Assembly: GCF_900115495.1 (NCBI RefSeq) | Contig: NZ_FOWR01000005.1 | Location: forward strand, 62,001-126,000 | DNA length: 64,000 bases | Source: Enterovibrio norvegicus DSM 15893 | GTDB taxonomy: Bacteria > Pseudomonadota > Gammaproteobacteria > Enterobacterales > Vibrionaceae | Reading direction: 5' to 3' | Shown here: in pieces, positions 18,514-28,325 of the stretch | How positions within the stretch are numbered: the stretch's first letter is position 1 | Layout: each line of letters begins with the position of its first letter | Position numbers and translations under genes: made by a program | Notes under the pieces: generated by a model | What the model was told of the DNA's origin: nothing | Seen by the model: the letters and a program-made list of their open reading frames with translations, nothing else | The model's database searches: none

Positions 18514-19729
18514 GGGGGAGACCTCCTTCAATCACGTTTCCGTTAAGGATGCGTGTCACCAAAGGCGATAACCCCAGTTGATAACTTAATGCGGCGGGAG
18601 AATCGACATCCCATACTGAAAAATCTGCATCAAAACCTGCTGCAATTTGCCCCTTCTGCTGTAAACCCAATGCCATCGCTGCGTGTTTTGTTACGCCATA
18701 GAGGTTCTCTTTTGGGGTCAGGCTGAACAAGGTTGATGCCATGTTCATCATCATGGTCAGGCTTGCAAACGGAGAAGTGCCGGGGTTGAAGTCTGTAGAG
18801 ACCGCCATGGGAACGCCATGTTCTCTTAGTAGGCTAATGGGTGGCGCTTGTGTTTCTCGTAGAAAATAAAATGCACCCGGTAAAAGGGTCGCGACGGTGC
18901 CATGTTTGGCGAGGGCCTTAACACCGTCTAGATCGATATATTCGATATGGTCAACAGACAAGGCGCCCATTCTGGCGGCCAACTCGCTACCACCCATGTG
19001 GCAGAGCTGTTCAGTGTGACCTTTAATGTTCAGACCGTGCTGAAGGGCACACTCGAAAACGCGCTGAGTTTGTGGCAGCGAAAAGGCAATGCTTTCGCAG
19101 AATATATCCACGGCATCAGCGAGTTTTTCACTGGCCACGGCGGGGATCATTTCATCACACACGTAGGCAATGTAATCGTCTGCGCGGTGTTTGAATTCTG
19201 GAGGAACGGCGTGAGCCCCCAAAAACGTTGTTTTGACATTGATGGGGAGTGTTCGCTCTAACCCTTTGGCGGCACGCAGCATTTTGAGTTCGTCTTCCAG
19301 CGTTAGCCCGTAACCACTCTTGATTTCTATTGTTGTTACGCCGTCACGCATTAAGGCCTTTGCTCGGGGTATTGCAAGGTCAATCAGGGTGCTTTCATCT
19401 GCGTGACGTGTTGCGTTCACCGTCGACAGTATACCGCCGCCTTGCTGGGCGATGGTTTGATAGGGCACACCGTTCAAGCGCTGTTCAAATTCATTGGCGC
19501 GATTGCCAGCAAAAACAAGGTGGGTGTGGCAATCAATGAAACCAGGTGTCACCAAATGATGGTTGAGATCGACGACGTCATGATCTGAGATTTTCAGGTC
19601 AGTGCCAACAGCGTGGACGACGCCGTTTACGACCTCGATCATGCTATTTTCTTTGACCTGATAGCCTGCAGTGTCAGTAACGTCAGCGTGCATATCAACC
19701 AGTTTACAATTGATGAATATCCGTTTCAT
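18503..19729 (-). CDS. hutI: Imidazolonepropionase
   Basis: 408 residues, amidohydrolase fold. Metal-binding His-Thr-His follows Pro-Gly-Phe-Ile-Asp-Cys, and further ligands are in Gly-Ala-His-Ala-Val-Pro, Lys-Gly-His-Thr-Glu and Ser-Thr-Asp-Phe-Asn-Pro-Gly. It opens the ring of imidazolone-5-propionate to formimidoylglutamate. It is the first gene of the hut operon, with an operator-like palindrome 19 bases before its start. Confidence 0.96.
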   Translation of the reverse strand: MKRIFINCKLVDMHADVTDTAGYQVKENSMIEVVNGVVHAVGTDLKISDHDVVDLNHHLVTPGFIDCHTHLVFAGNRANEFEQRLNGVPYQTIAQQGGGILSTVNATRHADESTLIDLAIPRAKALMRDGVTTIEIKSGYGLTLEDELKMLRAAKGLERTLPINVKTTFLGAHAVPPEFKHRADDYIAYVCDEMIPAVASEKLADAVDIFCESIAFSLPQTQRVFECALQHGLNIKGHTEQLCHMGGSELAARMGALSVDHIEYIDLDGVKALAKHGTVATLLPGAFYFLRETQAPPISLLREHGVPMAVSTDFNPGTSPFASLTMMMNMASTLFSLTPKENLYGVTKHAAMALGLQQKGQIAAGFDADFSVWDVDSPAALSYQLGLSPLVTRILNGNVIEGGLPHAN

Positions 19730-19747
19730 GGAACAACCTGATTTAAA

Positions 19748-19769
19748 TGTCTATACAAATGTATAGACA
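19748..19769. promoter_or_regulatory. Probable HutC operator upstream of hutI
   Basis: A perfect 9-bp inverted repeat, tgtctatac and gtatagaca separated by aaat. Each half contains a tgtNtataca-like core resembling GntR/HutC-family sites. Position directly upstream of hutI and the similar core before hutC support HutC control, lifted by urocanate by analogy with other bacteria. Confidence 0.75.
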
Positions 19770-19911
19770 AAAGAAGAGAGGTAATCAAGAGGGAGTAGGA
19801 TCGCGATGTGATCCAGAGTGTAAATTAAACGGGCCAGTGTGAATGGTTTGTGGGTTTGCTCAATGTCTTACGCGTCGTTTGGACGCGCAGTGACATCAAC
19901 CAAATGGAGGG

Positions 19912-20628
19912 TTATAAGCTGGTGCGTGCACTCAGTTTGTAGCGATTAGCGGGGTGGTAGAGTAACGCTGCGCTGATGAGTTGGTCGCCGCTCCAGGTAC
20001 GTCGATGTAAGAGAAGGCAAGGTTGCTCGAGCGGAATGTCTAATCGCTGTGCAATCATCTCATTGGGCATGATGGCTTCAACCGTGTGCTCAATGGCAGA
20101 CAGTGGACAATTATCGACCAAGTATTGGTTGGGGGTCTTATCTGTAAAATCTTGCGCCAAATAGTCTGGGGCGTAATTCGGGTTCACCCAACGCACTTCA
20201 AGTTGAAGAGGGGTGTTATCAGCGAAGTGAATGATTTCGCTTTTGTATACGTCTCCGCCCAGCATGATCCCAAGGCGCATTGCGACATCTTCTGGCGCTT
20301 TGATGGCTTTTAAGCTTAATACTTCACTATGGTGTAGTTGGCCGCGCTCTTTTATTTCATCAGCAATATTGCGAATGTCCATCAATGGCGATTCGGCTTT
20401 TCGTTGGCAAACAAAAGTTCCAAGCCGCGGTGTGCGTTCTAGCAGTCCTTCGTTCACCAAATCTCTGACGGCTTTGTTTACCGTCATTCTACTTACTGAA
20501 AATTGCTCACAAAGCTCGGCCTCTGTGGGGATGCGACGTCCGACCGGCCAAGTTTTGCTTTCTATCTTATCGAGCAAGTAAGTTTTGATTTGCATAAAGC
20601 GCGGGGATTTTGTCATTAGTATGCTCAA
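19912..20628 (-). CDS. hutC: Histidine utilization repressor, GntR/HutC family
   Basis: 238 residues (the Met at residue 5 is an alternative start). N-terminal winged HTH of the GntR type (Ile-Pro-Thr-Glu-Ala-Glu-Leu...Ser-Arg-Met-Thr-Val-Asn-Lys-Ala) and a C-terminal UTRA ligand domain with Leu-Gln-Leu-Glu-Val-Arg-Trp-Val-Asn and Leu-Leu-Leu-His-Arg-Arg-Thr-Trp. By family knowledge it represses hut genes until urocanate binds. It is a separate gene in the same direction as hutIGUH, behind its own operator-like site. Confidence 0.93.
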   Translation of the reverse strand: MSILMTKSPRFMQIKTYLLDKIESKTWPVGRRIPTEAELCEQFSVSRMTVNKAVRDLVNEGLLERTPRLGTFVCQRKAESPLMDIRNIADEIKERGQLHHSEVLSLKAIKAPEDVAMRLGIMLGGDVYKSEIIHFADNTPLQLEVRWVNPNYAPDYLAQDFTDKTPNQYLVDNCPLSAIEHTVEAIMPNEMIAQRLDIPLEQPCLLLHRRTWSGDQLISAALLYHPANRYKLSARTSL

Positions 20629-20634
20629 GATATT

Positions 20635-20644
20635 CGTATATACA
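20635..20644. promoter_or_regulatory. Possible HutC autoregulatory site
   Basis: cgtatataca, a one-mismatch match to the tgtatataca-type core, lies 6 bases upstream of hutC. It is half the size of the hutI site. The rest of the interval up to 20937 holds no gene, only a copy of the intergenic motif tatacccaaacagcctgaag at 20868-20887. Confidence 0.45.
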
Positions 20645-20937
20645 AATGTTGCGACAAAGCATGATGAAAATCAAGGGCGTCTATTATTACCTCACCAATT
20701 TGTGACGTTTTTCAGTACGAGATGCTGTTAGCGCTAAAACATTACGCGCTATGCGTCTCATAGGTGAATAGACATCAGACCGACATAAAACAGTAAGATG
20801 AGAGGCATACTTTATCCGCACACTTTCTTTATTCGTGCACTTAGCGTGGCGTTTATTGTTGAAGTGATATACCCAAACAGCCTGAAGATGCTCGATTTCA
20901 GAGGCCATCAGAGTGTTCAATTCAAGGAAGTAGCGTC

Positions 20938-22188
20938 ATGAAATTTTTCAATCTTGTAGGTGTGATGGCATTGATAACGTCTGGCACCGTTTTCGCAGAA
21001 AGTTCACCCACTAACGCGTCTGCCGCCGCGCATTCTGATGTTCATAAGGGCATTTCATTAGGGCCAAGACCTGCATTTTTAGTGAATGACATGGATGAAG
21101 GCCCGCTAAAAGAAAAACTAAAATCATGTATTGGTATGCCAATGGACGCGAACGATTTCTCTATTGGGCACAGAGGGGCATCTCTGATGTTTCCCGAACA
21201 CACACGAGAGTCTTACATCGCCGCGGCGCAAATGGGTGCGGGCATTGTTGAGTGTGATGTGACCTTTACCAAGGACAAAGTGCTCGTTTGTCGCCACTCT
21301 CAAAATGATTTACACACAACAACAGACATTCTTGCTCACCCTGATCTGGCGGCGAAATGCAGCATACCGTTTACGCCTGCAAATCCAAGTGAAGGAGAAA
21401 AGGCAAAGGTTGAGTGTCGAACGTCAGATTTTACGATTGAAGAGTTTAAGCGGCTTAAAGGGAAGATGGATGGCGCAGATCCGATGGCAACCACAGCAGA
21501 AGCTTACATGAGAGGCACGCCTGGTTGGAGAACGGATTTGTACGCCAGTCGCGGCACCTTGATGACGCATGCTGAAAGCATCGAACTCATGAAATCGTTA
21601 GGCGTTAAAATGACCCCAGAACTTAAAGTCGCAAAGGTCGCGATGCCGTTTGATGGATTTAGCCAGTCAGATTATGCGCAGAAAATGATTGATGAATACA
21701 AAGCGGCAGGCGTAGACGCTGAAGATGTATTTCCACAATCATTTAGCATTGATGACGTTACCTACTGGATTGAGCATGAACCAAGATTCGGTGAGCAGGC
21801 TGTGCTGTTAGATGCGCGTATATATAAGCAGAAGAATTGGCAATCGTCCTTAGCGGGTATGAAGGCGTTATCAGAAAAGGGCGTGAATTACATTTCACCT
21901 CCTCAGTTTGCCTTGCTGAGTCTTAATGAAGAGGGTGAAATTGTCGCATCTGATTATGCTCGACATGCAAAGCAAGCGGATATAAAGGTAGTCAGCTGGA
22001 CACTTGAACGCTCTGGCTCTTTGAATAATGGCGGCGGGTGGTATTTTCAATCGGTTAAAGACGCAATCAATAATGATGGCGACGTGCTGACTGTTCTTGA
22101 TGTGCTTGCGAAAGATGTAGGCGTAGTAGGGGTGTTTTCGGATTGGCCAGCAACAACAACCTTCTATGCAAACTGCATGAAGCTATAA
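20938..22188 (+). CDS. Periplasmic glycerophosphodiester phosphodiesterase
   Basis: 416 residues with a signal peptide (cut near Val-Phe-Ala-Glu, residue 21). GDPD-family motifs: Ile-Gly-His-Arg-Gly-Ala (near 81), [12 protein letters not shown] and Cys-Arg-His-Ser, giving the catalytic His pair and the metal-binding Glu/Asp. It is longer than E. coli GlpQ by an insertion between the Cys-Arg-His-Ser region and the second half. It should hydrolyse glycerophosphodiesters to glycerol-3-phosphate and an alcohol. No glp transporter is near. A 133-bp heptamer repeat starts 5 bases after its stop. Confidence 0.88.
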   Translation: MKFFNLVGVMALITSGTVFAESSPTNASAAAHSDVHKGISLGPRPAFLVNDMDEGPLKEKLKSCIGMPMDANDFSIGHRGASLMFPEHTRESYIAAAQMGAGIVECDVTFTKDKVLVCRHSQNDLHTTTDILAHPDLAAKCSIPFTPANPSEGEKAKVECRTSDFTIEEFKRLKGKMDGADPMATTAEAYMRGTPGWRTDLYASRGTLMTHAESIELMKSLGVKMTPELKVAKVAMPFDGFSQSDYAQKMIDEYKAAGVDAEDVFPQSFSIDDVTYWIEHEPRFGEQAVLLDARIYKQKNWQSSLAGMKALSEKGVNYISPPQFALLSLNEEGEIVASDYARHAKQADIKVVSWTLERSGSLNNGGGWYFQSVKDAINNDGDVLTVLDVLAKDVGVVGVFSDWPATTTFYANCMKL

Positions 22189-22193
22189 TCAAA

Positions 22194-22326
22194 TTTGCTG
22201 TTTGCTGTTTGCTGTTTGCTGTTTGCTGTTTGCTGTTTGCTGTTTGCTGTTTGCTGTTTGCTGTTTGCTGTTTGCTGTTTGCTGTTTGTTGTTTGTTGTT
22301 TGTTGTTTGTTGTTTGTTGTTTGTTG
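22194..22326. repeat. Heptanucleotide tandem repeat (tttgctg)13 (tttgttg)6
   Basis: Thirteen perfect copies of tttgctg (22194-22284) continue as six perfect copies of tttgttg (22285-22326). It lies in the 3' untranslated region of the GDPD gene, 5 bases after its stop. The switch between two homogeneous blocks shows expansion by slippage after a single C-to-T change. Such tracts vary in length between strains. Confidence 0.97.
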
Positions 22327-22340
22327 TTGCTGTATAAATA

Positions 22341-22376
22341 AAAAGCAGGCCTCTCGGCGGGTGCCGATGAGGCCTG
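22341..22376 (-). terminator. Long hairpin, possible minus-strand terminator
   Basis: Stem caggcctc / gaggcctg extended by tcggc / gccga around a short loop. There is no T-tract on the plus strand, but on the minus strand it is followed by cttttta, so it would stop transcription arriving from the right. Confidence 0.55.
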
Positions 22377-22507
22377 AACCTACAGCATTGCAACATCACC
22401 TATTATTACGCCACTTGTTGCTTACTGGTTCACTTTTCTATGTTGATGCATTTTGAATGGGCGAGTGGTGGAATCAAATAGGGGTATGCGTAAGCAGTTT
22501 GAATAAC

Positions 22508-22545
22508 AAAAAATGCCGCAGAATGATTCTGCGGCATTTTTTATT
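22508..22545 (-). terminator. Terminator after the Gly/His-rich protein gene
   Basis: Stem aaaatgccgcagaat / with complementary ctgcggcatttt and a short loop, flanked by A- and T-tracts; symmetrical enough to work in both directions. Confidence 0.9.
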
Positions 22546-22573
22546 TGTTACGTACAGTTGAAAAGTTTCAGGA

Positions 22574-23404
22574 TTACACCCACATGAACTCGTCAGCTGC
22601 TGCTGGCATTGTTGTGTCGCCACAACCACAGCTTGAACCATGGTCAGTACCGTGGCCCATATCAGTACCATGGCCAGTGTCTGTGCCATGACCGCCGCCA
22701 TGCCCTGTACCGTGGTCAGTTAACCAACCCATACCCATGTCTGCGTGTGAAAGGCCATCCACTGTGTTTCCAAATACGTGGTTGTTTGCCGTTTCCCATG
22801 CTTCCATCGCTGGATCAACAACGTGGTCAGTCAGTTTGTCGAACACAAAGCTTTGAGCATCATCTAAAAGTAGCGGAGCTTGAGAGATTTCATTGTGACC
22901 AATGATGCCAGTAAGCAGTTCGCTCGACGCCTCAGAAATCATATCAATTGGAATCTGTAGCAATTCAATGTCGTGTTCTAGGTGCATCGCGATATGTTCT
23001 TCAGCGGTTTCAACGATCTCACCAACGCCTTCCTTGATGATGTCTGGAATGCACTCACCGTGACCTTCGATTGCCGCGTCAACGACTTCGCCCGTTGTTG
23101 AAACGACTGTACCAACAGCTTGACCCACTTGTGCAACGTTCATCATAAAGTGGTGAGTGACAATTTCAGCGGCGTCAGTGACACCATCAACGACCGTTGC
23201 TACTGCAGCGGTAATACCATTAATTATCGGTATGTCTGCCGTTGCCTCTGCGATTTTATCACCCACGTCGCTCAAGAATTCATCCACAGCGCTAACGGCA
23301 GTGCTGACTGCATTTGCGACGGTTGTTACGGCCGTAGAAATTGCATCGCCTACTGCACTGATTGCGTCGCCAATGCCTTTAAAGATATCTGTAAACCATC
23401 CCAT
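22574..23404 (-). CDS. Orphan amphipathic-helical protein with Gly/His/Asp-rich C-terminus
   Basis: 276 residues with a good Shine-Dalgarno (aaggaag). The first ~100 residues are Ala/Val/Asp/Ser-rich, with a repeating Asp-Ala-Ile-Ser pattern that predicts amphipathic helices. The middle is acidic. The C-terminal part (about 228-262) repeats His-Gly-Thr-Asp/Gly-His-Gly and ends in Ser-Ser-Cys-Gly-Cys-Gly-Asp, a likely metal-binding segment. No signal peptide or classical membrane helix is seen. I know no family for it. It stands alone between two hairpins and a 720-bp non-coding stretch. A secreted, metal-binding or bacteriocin-like role is possible but unsupported. Confidence 0.65.
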   Translation of the reverse strand: MGWFTDIFKGIGDAISAVGDAISTAVTTVANAVSTAVSAVDEFLSDVGDKIAEATADIPIINGITAAVATVVDGVTDAAEIVTHHFMMNVAQVGQAVGTVVSTTGEVVDAAIEGHGECIPDIIKEGVGEIVETAEEHIAMHLEHDIELLQIPIDMISEASSELLTGIIGHNEISQAPLLLDDAQSFVFDKLTDHVVDPAMEAWETANNHVFGNTVDGLSHADMGMGWLTDHGTGHGGGHGTDTGHGTDMGHGTDHGSSCGCGDTTMPAAADEFMWV

Positions 23405-24126
23405 GATGTTTCTTCCTTTTATACTGTGAAGTTTTCTTCACGTTCCATAATGGTTTCGTCCTGAATGAACGAGACCGTTTTAATGCAATCCGTCAAAATG
23501 CGTTTATCTCACTGGCGTGAAATATGTAGACGTCTTGCAAACTCCTTTTATTGAGCGATTACGCTCTCCGTCGTTTCGCTCGTGACTTTTCTGCATAAAG
23601 CCCGTACTGCGTATATAACTCGTATGGTTTAGCTGTTTATAAAGATTGAGTGATGACTAAATCACTGAGTTATATATCTATCTCGTGCTTTGTTGACTGA
23701 ATGCTGAAACCTAATGTCACGAAAACTGTGCATCGAGGTAGCAAAGTTAGACGTTGGTGCAATTCACGGAGGTTTTGTGTGTGAATTTGGCGTGAAGTCA
23801 GAGGCGTGAGATGAAAAGTGATCAGATCGCTAAGACCGTTAGCGCGACAAAGTATGGGCTGGATTCACCCTGTATGAAAGAAGAGGAGAGAGGTATAGAG
23901 GTACGGCATACGCATAACGTGTAGCAATCAATGTGTTGGATGTTGCGTTCTCCATTAATGGGGGTACAATCCTTGTCTTCGCTTAGGTGCTCACATTTTG
24001 ATTTGTAACAAAATCCGCACCAACGAGAGCGTACTTTTCAAGTGCAGCGGCGATGCCTTATCCCCCGCACAGAATTCATGAACAAGTGTTACTGCGTGTG
24101 TAACACCACTGTAATAGGACTTAAAA
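23405..24126. other. 722-bp intergenic region upstream of thrS
   Basis: No open frame of note. It must hold the promoters of the divergent orphan gene and of thrS. The last 45 bases contain the thrS leader hairpin described separately. A weaker pairing gtgc...gcac with a long loop lies at about 24041-24070. Confidence 0.6.
24086..24106 (+). promoter_or_regulatory. thrS translational operator (tRNA-Thr anticodon-arm mimic)
   Basis: Perfect 7-bp stem gtgttac / gtaacac closing the 7-nt loop tgcgtgt. The loop's centre reads CGT, the anticodon of tRNA-Thr(CGU), at -32 to -30 from the thrS start. In E. coli, ThrRS represses its own mRNA by binding a leader hairpin with CGU at about this position. 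The match in shape, loop and distance is strong; binding itself is inferred. Confidence 0.75.
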
Positions 24127-26055
24127 ATGCCTGTAATTACTCTTCCTGACGGTAGTCAACGTTCTTTTGACAACCCTGTTTCTACTCTTGATGTCGCGCT
24201 AGATATCGGCCCTGGTCTTGCGAAAGCATGTATCGCTGGTCGTGTTGATGGTCAACGTGTTGATGCGTGCGATCTGATCGAACAAGATGCGAACTTGGCA
24301 ATCATCACTGCGAAAGACGAAGACGGTCTTGAAATCATTCGCCACTCATGTGCTCACCTGCTCGGTCACGCGATCAAGCAACTGTTCCCTGATGTGAAAA
24401 TGGCGATCGGTCCAACCATCGACAGCGGTTTCTACTACGACGTTGATCTTGACCGTTCTATTACGCAAGAAGACTTGGATGCGATTGAAAAACGCATGAA
24501 GGAACTTGCTAAGACCAAATACCAGGTCATTAAGAAGAACGTAAGCTGGCAAGAAGCACGTGATGCGTTTGAATCGCGTGGCGAATCTTACAAAATTGAA
24601 ATCCTTGACGAGAACGTGTCTCGCGATGACCGTCCAGGCTTGTACCACCACGAAGAATACATCGACATGTGTCGTGGTCCGCACGTACCAAACATGAGCT
24701 TCTGCCAAAACTTCAAAATCTTGAACGTGGCAGGTGCATACTGGCGTGGTAACAGCGACAACAAGATGCTTCAACGCATCTATGGCACCGCGTTCTACGA
24801 CAAGAAAGAGCTGAAAGCGCACCTTGTTCGCCTAGAAGAAGCAGCAAAACGTGACCACCGTAAACTGGGTAAGCAACTTGATCTGTACCATATGCAGCAA
24901 GAAGCGCCGGGTATGGTGTTCTGGCACCACAATGGCTGGACTGTATTCCGTGAATTGGAAGTGTTCATCCGTGAAAAACTGACTGAATACGAATATCAGG
25001 AAGTAAAAGGCCCGTTGATCATGGACCGCGTTCTTTGGGAACGTTCTGGTCACTGGGACAAATATGCAGATTACATGTTCACGACCCAATCAGAGAGCCG
25101 TGAATATGCACTGAAACCAATGAACTGTCCTGGTCACGTTCAGATTTTCAACCAAGGTTTGAAATCTTACCGTGATCTGCCGCTACGTATGGCGGAGTTT
25201 GGCAGCTGTCACCGTAACGAACCATCAGGTGCATTGCACGGTCTGATGCGTGTTCGTGGCTTTACCCAAGATGATGCACACATCTTCTGTACCCCTGAAC
25301 AGGTTCAGCAAGAAGTGACGTCATGTATCTCTATGGTATATGACACATACAAAACATTTGGTTTTGATGAAATCGTTGTAAAACTGTCTACACGCCCTGA
25401 ACAGCGTGTCGGTTCAGATGAAATGTGGGATCGTGCAGAGACCGCATTGGCCGAGGCGCTTGACGCTATGGGCATTAAATTTGAGATTCTGGACGGGGAA
25501 GGTGCCTTCTACGGACCTAAGATTGAATTTACCCTGCATGATTGTTTGGATCGTGCTTGGCAGTGTGGTACTGTGCAGCTCGATTTCGCTCTGCCTGAGC
25601 GTTTGGGCGCAACGTACGTTGGCGAAGACAACGAACGTCATACCCCTGTAATGATTCACCGTGCAATCCTCGGCTCTCTGGAACGTTTCATCGGTATTTT
25701 GATCGAAGAGTACGCAGGTCATTTCCCGAGCTGGTTAGCGCCTCAACAGGCTGTGGTTATGAATATCACAGACAATCAGGCCGATTATGTTCAGGAAGTA
25801 GCGAAAAAACTGCAAAAAGCAGGATTTAGAGCGTCTGCGGACTTGAGAAACGAGAAGATTGGCTTTAAAATCCGAGAACATACTTTGAAGCGCGTACCTT
25901 ACATGCTTGTTTGTGGTGACCAGGAAATGGAAGCCGGCGAAATCGCAGTACGTACTCGTAAAGGTAAAGATTTGGGTAAATTCAAGATTGAAGATTTTGT
26001 TTCTCTGCTTGAGAACGAAGTTCGCACCCGAATGCTCAATATTTTGGAGGAATAA
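24127..26055 (+). CDS. thrS: Threonyl-tRNA synthetase
   Basis: 642 residues, the length of the E. coli enzyme. Domains in order: TGS (1-62), editing domain with His-Ser-Cys-Ala-His (about 69) and the second Cys-His element (Met-Cys-Arg-Gly-Pro-His), class II catalytic core with Met-Asn-Cys-Pro-Gly-His and Phe-Arg...Glu-Pro-Ser-Gly, and an anticodon-binding C-terminus (about 535-642). It charges tRNA-Thr and edits Ser-tRNA-Thr. First gene of thrS-infC-rpmI-rplT. Confidence 0.98.
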   Translation: MPVITLPDGSQRSFDNPVSTLDVALDIGPGLAKACIAGRVDGQRVDACDLIEQDANLAIITAKDEDGLEIIRHSCAHLLGHAIKQLFPDVKMAIGPTIDSGFYYDVDLDRSITQEDLDAIEKRMKELAKTKYQVIKKNVSWQEARDAFESRGESYKIEILDENVSRDDRPGLYHHEEYIDMCRGPHVPNMSFCQNFKILNVAGAYWRGNSDNKMLQRIYGTAFYDKKELKAHLVRLEEAAKRDHRKLGKQLDLYHMQQEAPGMVFWHHNGWTVFRELEVFIREKLTEYEYQEVKGPLIMDRVLWERSGHWDKYADYMFTTQSESREYALKPMNCPGHVQIFNQGLKSYRDLPLRMAEFGSCHRNEPSGALHGLMRVRGFTQDDAHIFCTPEQVQQEVTSCISMVYDTYKTFGFDEIVVKLSTRPEQRVGSDEMWDRAETALAEALDAMGIKFEILDGEGAFYGPKIEFTLHDCLDRAWQCGTVQLDFALPERLGATYVGEDNERHTPVMIHRAILGSLERFIGILIEEYAGHFPSWLAPQQAVVMNITDNQADYVQEVAKKLQKAGFRASADLRNEKIGFKIREHTLKRVPYMLVCGDQEMEAGEIAVRTRKGKDLGKFKIEDFVSLLENEVRTRMLNILEE

Positions 26056-26058
26056 GGT

Positions 26059-26604
26059 ATTAAAGGCGCAAGAAAAGCCCCAGTTAAACAAAATGCTCAT
26101 CGCTTGAATGATGAAATTCGTGATATTAACGAAGTTCGTCTAACAGGCCTTGATGGTGAAGCAATCGGCGTTGTTACTCTCCAAGAAGCGCTTAAAATCG
26201 CTGAAGGTGAGGGCGTTGATCTGGTTGAAATCAGCCCTAATGCCGAGCCGCCTGTCTGTCGTGTGATGGACTACGGTAAGTTCATATTCGAAAAGAGCAA
26301 GGCTGCGAAAGAGCAGAAGAAAAAACAGAAGGTTATTCAGGTTAAGGAAATTAAATTCCGTCCTGGTACCGATATTGGCGACTATCAGGTAAAACTACGC
26401 AACCTGGTTCGCTTTATTGAAGAGGGTAACAAGGTCAAGGTCACTATCCGTTTCCGTGGTCGCGAAATGGCGCACCAAGAAATCGGTGTTGACGTTTTGA
26501 ATCGTTTGAAGGAAGACACTGCTGAAATTTGTTTGGTAGAAAGCTTCCCGACGCGAATCGAAGGTCGTCAAATGATCATGGTTCTTGCCCCTAAAAAGAA
26601 GTAA
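26059..26604 (+). CDS. infC: Translation initiation factor IF-3 (AUU start)
   Basis: 181 residues when read from the ATT at 26059, three bases after the thrS stop, with Shine-Dalgarno ggagg 8 nt upstream inside the end of thrS. The first ATG/GTG/TTG in the frame (TTG at 26104) would remove conserved N-terminal residues (Lys-Gly...Asn-Asp-Glu-Ile-Arg). IF-3 discriminates against non-AUG starts, so the AUU allows autoregulation, as in E. coli. The conserved Asp-Tyr-Gly-Lys-Phe and Lys-Phe-Arg-Pro-Gly motifs are present. Confidence 0.96.
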   Translation: MKGARKAPVKQNAHRLNDEIRDINEVRLTGLDGEAIGVVTLQEALKIAEGEGVDLVEISPNAEPPVCRVMDYGKFIFEKSKAAKEQKKKQKVIQVKEIKFRPGTDIGDYQVKLRNLVRFIEEGNKVKVTIRFRGREMAHQEIGVDVLNRLKEDTAEICLVESFPTRIEGRQMIMVLAPKKK

Positions 26605-26625
26605 TTTCGGCATACAAGTAATGTA

Positions 26626-26653
26626 AGAGGCTATGCCTTAGGGCATAGCCTCT
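26626..26653 (+). terminator. infC-rpmI intercistronic hairpin
   Basis: 12-bp perfect stem (agaggctatgcc / ggcatagcctct) with a 4-nt loop, followed by a weak T-rich stretch. It may reduce read-through into rpmI-rplT or stabilise the message; the same intergenic region in E. coli takes part in L20 control. Confidence 0.7.
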
Positions 26654-26707
26654 TTATTCGCCGGGTTACATAGTTATTAACATGCATACAATGCGGAGTT
26701 ATTCATC

Positions 26708-26902
26708 ATGCCTAAGATGAAATCAAACAAAGGTGCAGCTAAGCGTTTCAAGAAAACTGCTGGCGGCTTTAAGTTCAAGCACGCAACTAAACGTCACATC
26801 CTGACTAAGCGTACTACTAAGAACAAACGTCAACTGCGTCCAAACGCGATTTTGCCTAAGTGCGAAGTAGCAGCAGTTGTTCGTATGCTTCCATACGCAT
26901 AA
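26708..26902 (+). CDS. rpmI: 50S ribosomal protein L35
   Basis: 64 residues, very basic, starting [10 protein letters not shown], the family signature. Preceded by a gcggag ribosome-binding site and followed by rplT after 42 bases. Confidence 0.98.
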   Translation: MPKMKSNKGAAKRFKKTAGGFKFKHATKRHILTKRTTKNKRQLRPNAILPKCEVAAVVRMLPYA

Positions 26903-26929
26903 TTATTCTTAGTATTATTAACAAATTAG

Positions 26930-27298
<369 letters not shown>

Positions 27299-27321
27299 TT
27301 TTACAGACTAGATTTCGCGTG

Positions 27322-27350
27322 AAAGGGGAGCTTCGGCTCCCCTTTTTCTT
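27322..27350 (+). terminator. rplT operon terminator
   Basis: 10-bp stem (aaaggggagc / gctccccttt) with the stable loop ttcg, followed by tttc. In E. coli pheST would follow here; this chromosome turns instead into the sugar-acid island. Confidence 0.93.
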
Positions 27351-27415
27351 TGCTTTCTTGGTCTTCTTTGTCTGCCTGTTGTCAGCTCAACACAACAGGA
27401 GTGTTTTTACACCGT

Positions 27416-28321
27416 TTAAGGTGACGCAAGAAGGTGCGTATATTGTGTTCCTGTTGTATTGAGCTGAATACCATATAAAGAGGTGGTCGCAGTGATATAC
27501 AAATAGGATTGATTTGGACCACCAAACGTACAATTACTGACACGTTCTGGCACGGGAATGAGCCCAAGCTTTTTACCTTTGCTATCAAAAACCGCGATAC
27601 CACTGTCACAGCTGCAGAAAATATTGCCTTTCATATCTATCCGAAACCCATCTGGAATACCCGGTTCAACGACACATAGCGTTTTTCCTTCGCCCAGCGA
27701 ACCATTGTTATCCACCTGAAATGCCCTGATTTCCCTGCGTCCTTTGATGGGAAACTCCACCACTGACATATCGGCGACATAGAGCGTGCGCTCGTCTGGA
27801 GAGAAAGCGAGCCCGTTAGGGCGTTGGACGTCGGTTGTCATGATGTCGAGTTCACCGGTTAAAGGGGCAAACCGATAGACGTAACATCCCACCATTTCAC
27901 TTGATGATTTGAAGCCTTCTTCGTTGCTCAAAATGCCGTAGGGTGGATCAGTAAACCAAATGGTTCCGTCGCGCTTAACGACGAGGTCATTTGGACTATT
28001 GAGCCGCTTACCGTCGTAACGATCAACGAGGATCTCGTTCTCTCCGTTAGCTAATGTGCGGCTGATACCGCGCCTGCCGTGTTCGCAGCTGAGCAAGTTT
28101 CCATCGAGGTCAAGGTAGTTGCCATTACTAAAATGCGAGTTGTCTTTTAGAACAGTCAGCCCTTCTTGAGGGTGCCAACGGAGAAGTTTGCATCCTTTGA
28201 CATCACTGAACACAACCGCATTTTGATCCGGTAGCCAAACGGGCCCTTCGGCCCAAATGGCACCAGTACAAAGTTGTTGCACCTCTTGGCCTTCGATCAG
28301 AAATGATGAAATATCAGCCAT
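27416..28321 (-). CDS. SMP-30/gluconolactonase family lactonase
   Basis: 301 residues from the ATG at 28321 (Shine-Dalgarno gagg). Six-bladed propeller family with the expected motifs: Glu-Gly-Pro-Val-Trp (metal-binding Glu near residue 26), Leu-Asn-Ser-Pro-Asn-Asp-Leu-Val (Asn ligand), Asp-Arg-Tyr-Asp-Gly and Arg-Pro-Asn-Gly-Leu-Ala-Phe-Ser with a later Pro-Asp-Gly. It should open a sugar-acid lactone to the free aldonate. No signal peptide, so it is cytoplasmic. Last gene of the catabolic operon, four bases after the dehydrogenase. Confidence 0.85.
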   Translation of the reverse strand: MADISSFLIEGQEVQQLCTGAIWAEGPVWLPDQNAVVFSDVKGCKLLRWHPQEGLTVLKDNSHFSNGNYLDLDGNLLSCEHGRRGISRTLANGENEILVDRYDGKRLNSPNDLVVKRDGTIWFTDPPYGILSNEEGFKSSSEMVGCYVYRFAPLTGELDIMTTDVQRPNGLAFSPDERTLYVADMSVVEFPIKGRREIRAFQVDNNGSLGEGKTLCVVEPGIPDGFRIDMKGNIFCSCDSGIAVFDSKGKKLGLIPVPERVSNCTFGGPNQSYLYITATTSLYGIQLNTTGTQYTHLLASP

Positions 28322-28325
28322 ATCG

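Noticed and set aside
22143..22399. Frames of Cys-Cys-Leu-Leu-Phe-Ala-Val and Gln-Gln-Thr-Ala-Asn-Ser-Lys repeats on both strands
   Set aside because: Pure translation of the heptamer microsatellite; no ribosome-binding site and no protein on either side.
24346..26100. Several minus-strand frames across thrS
   Set aside because: Antisense shadows of thrS; Phe/Val-rich composition mirrors biased codons of the sense strand.
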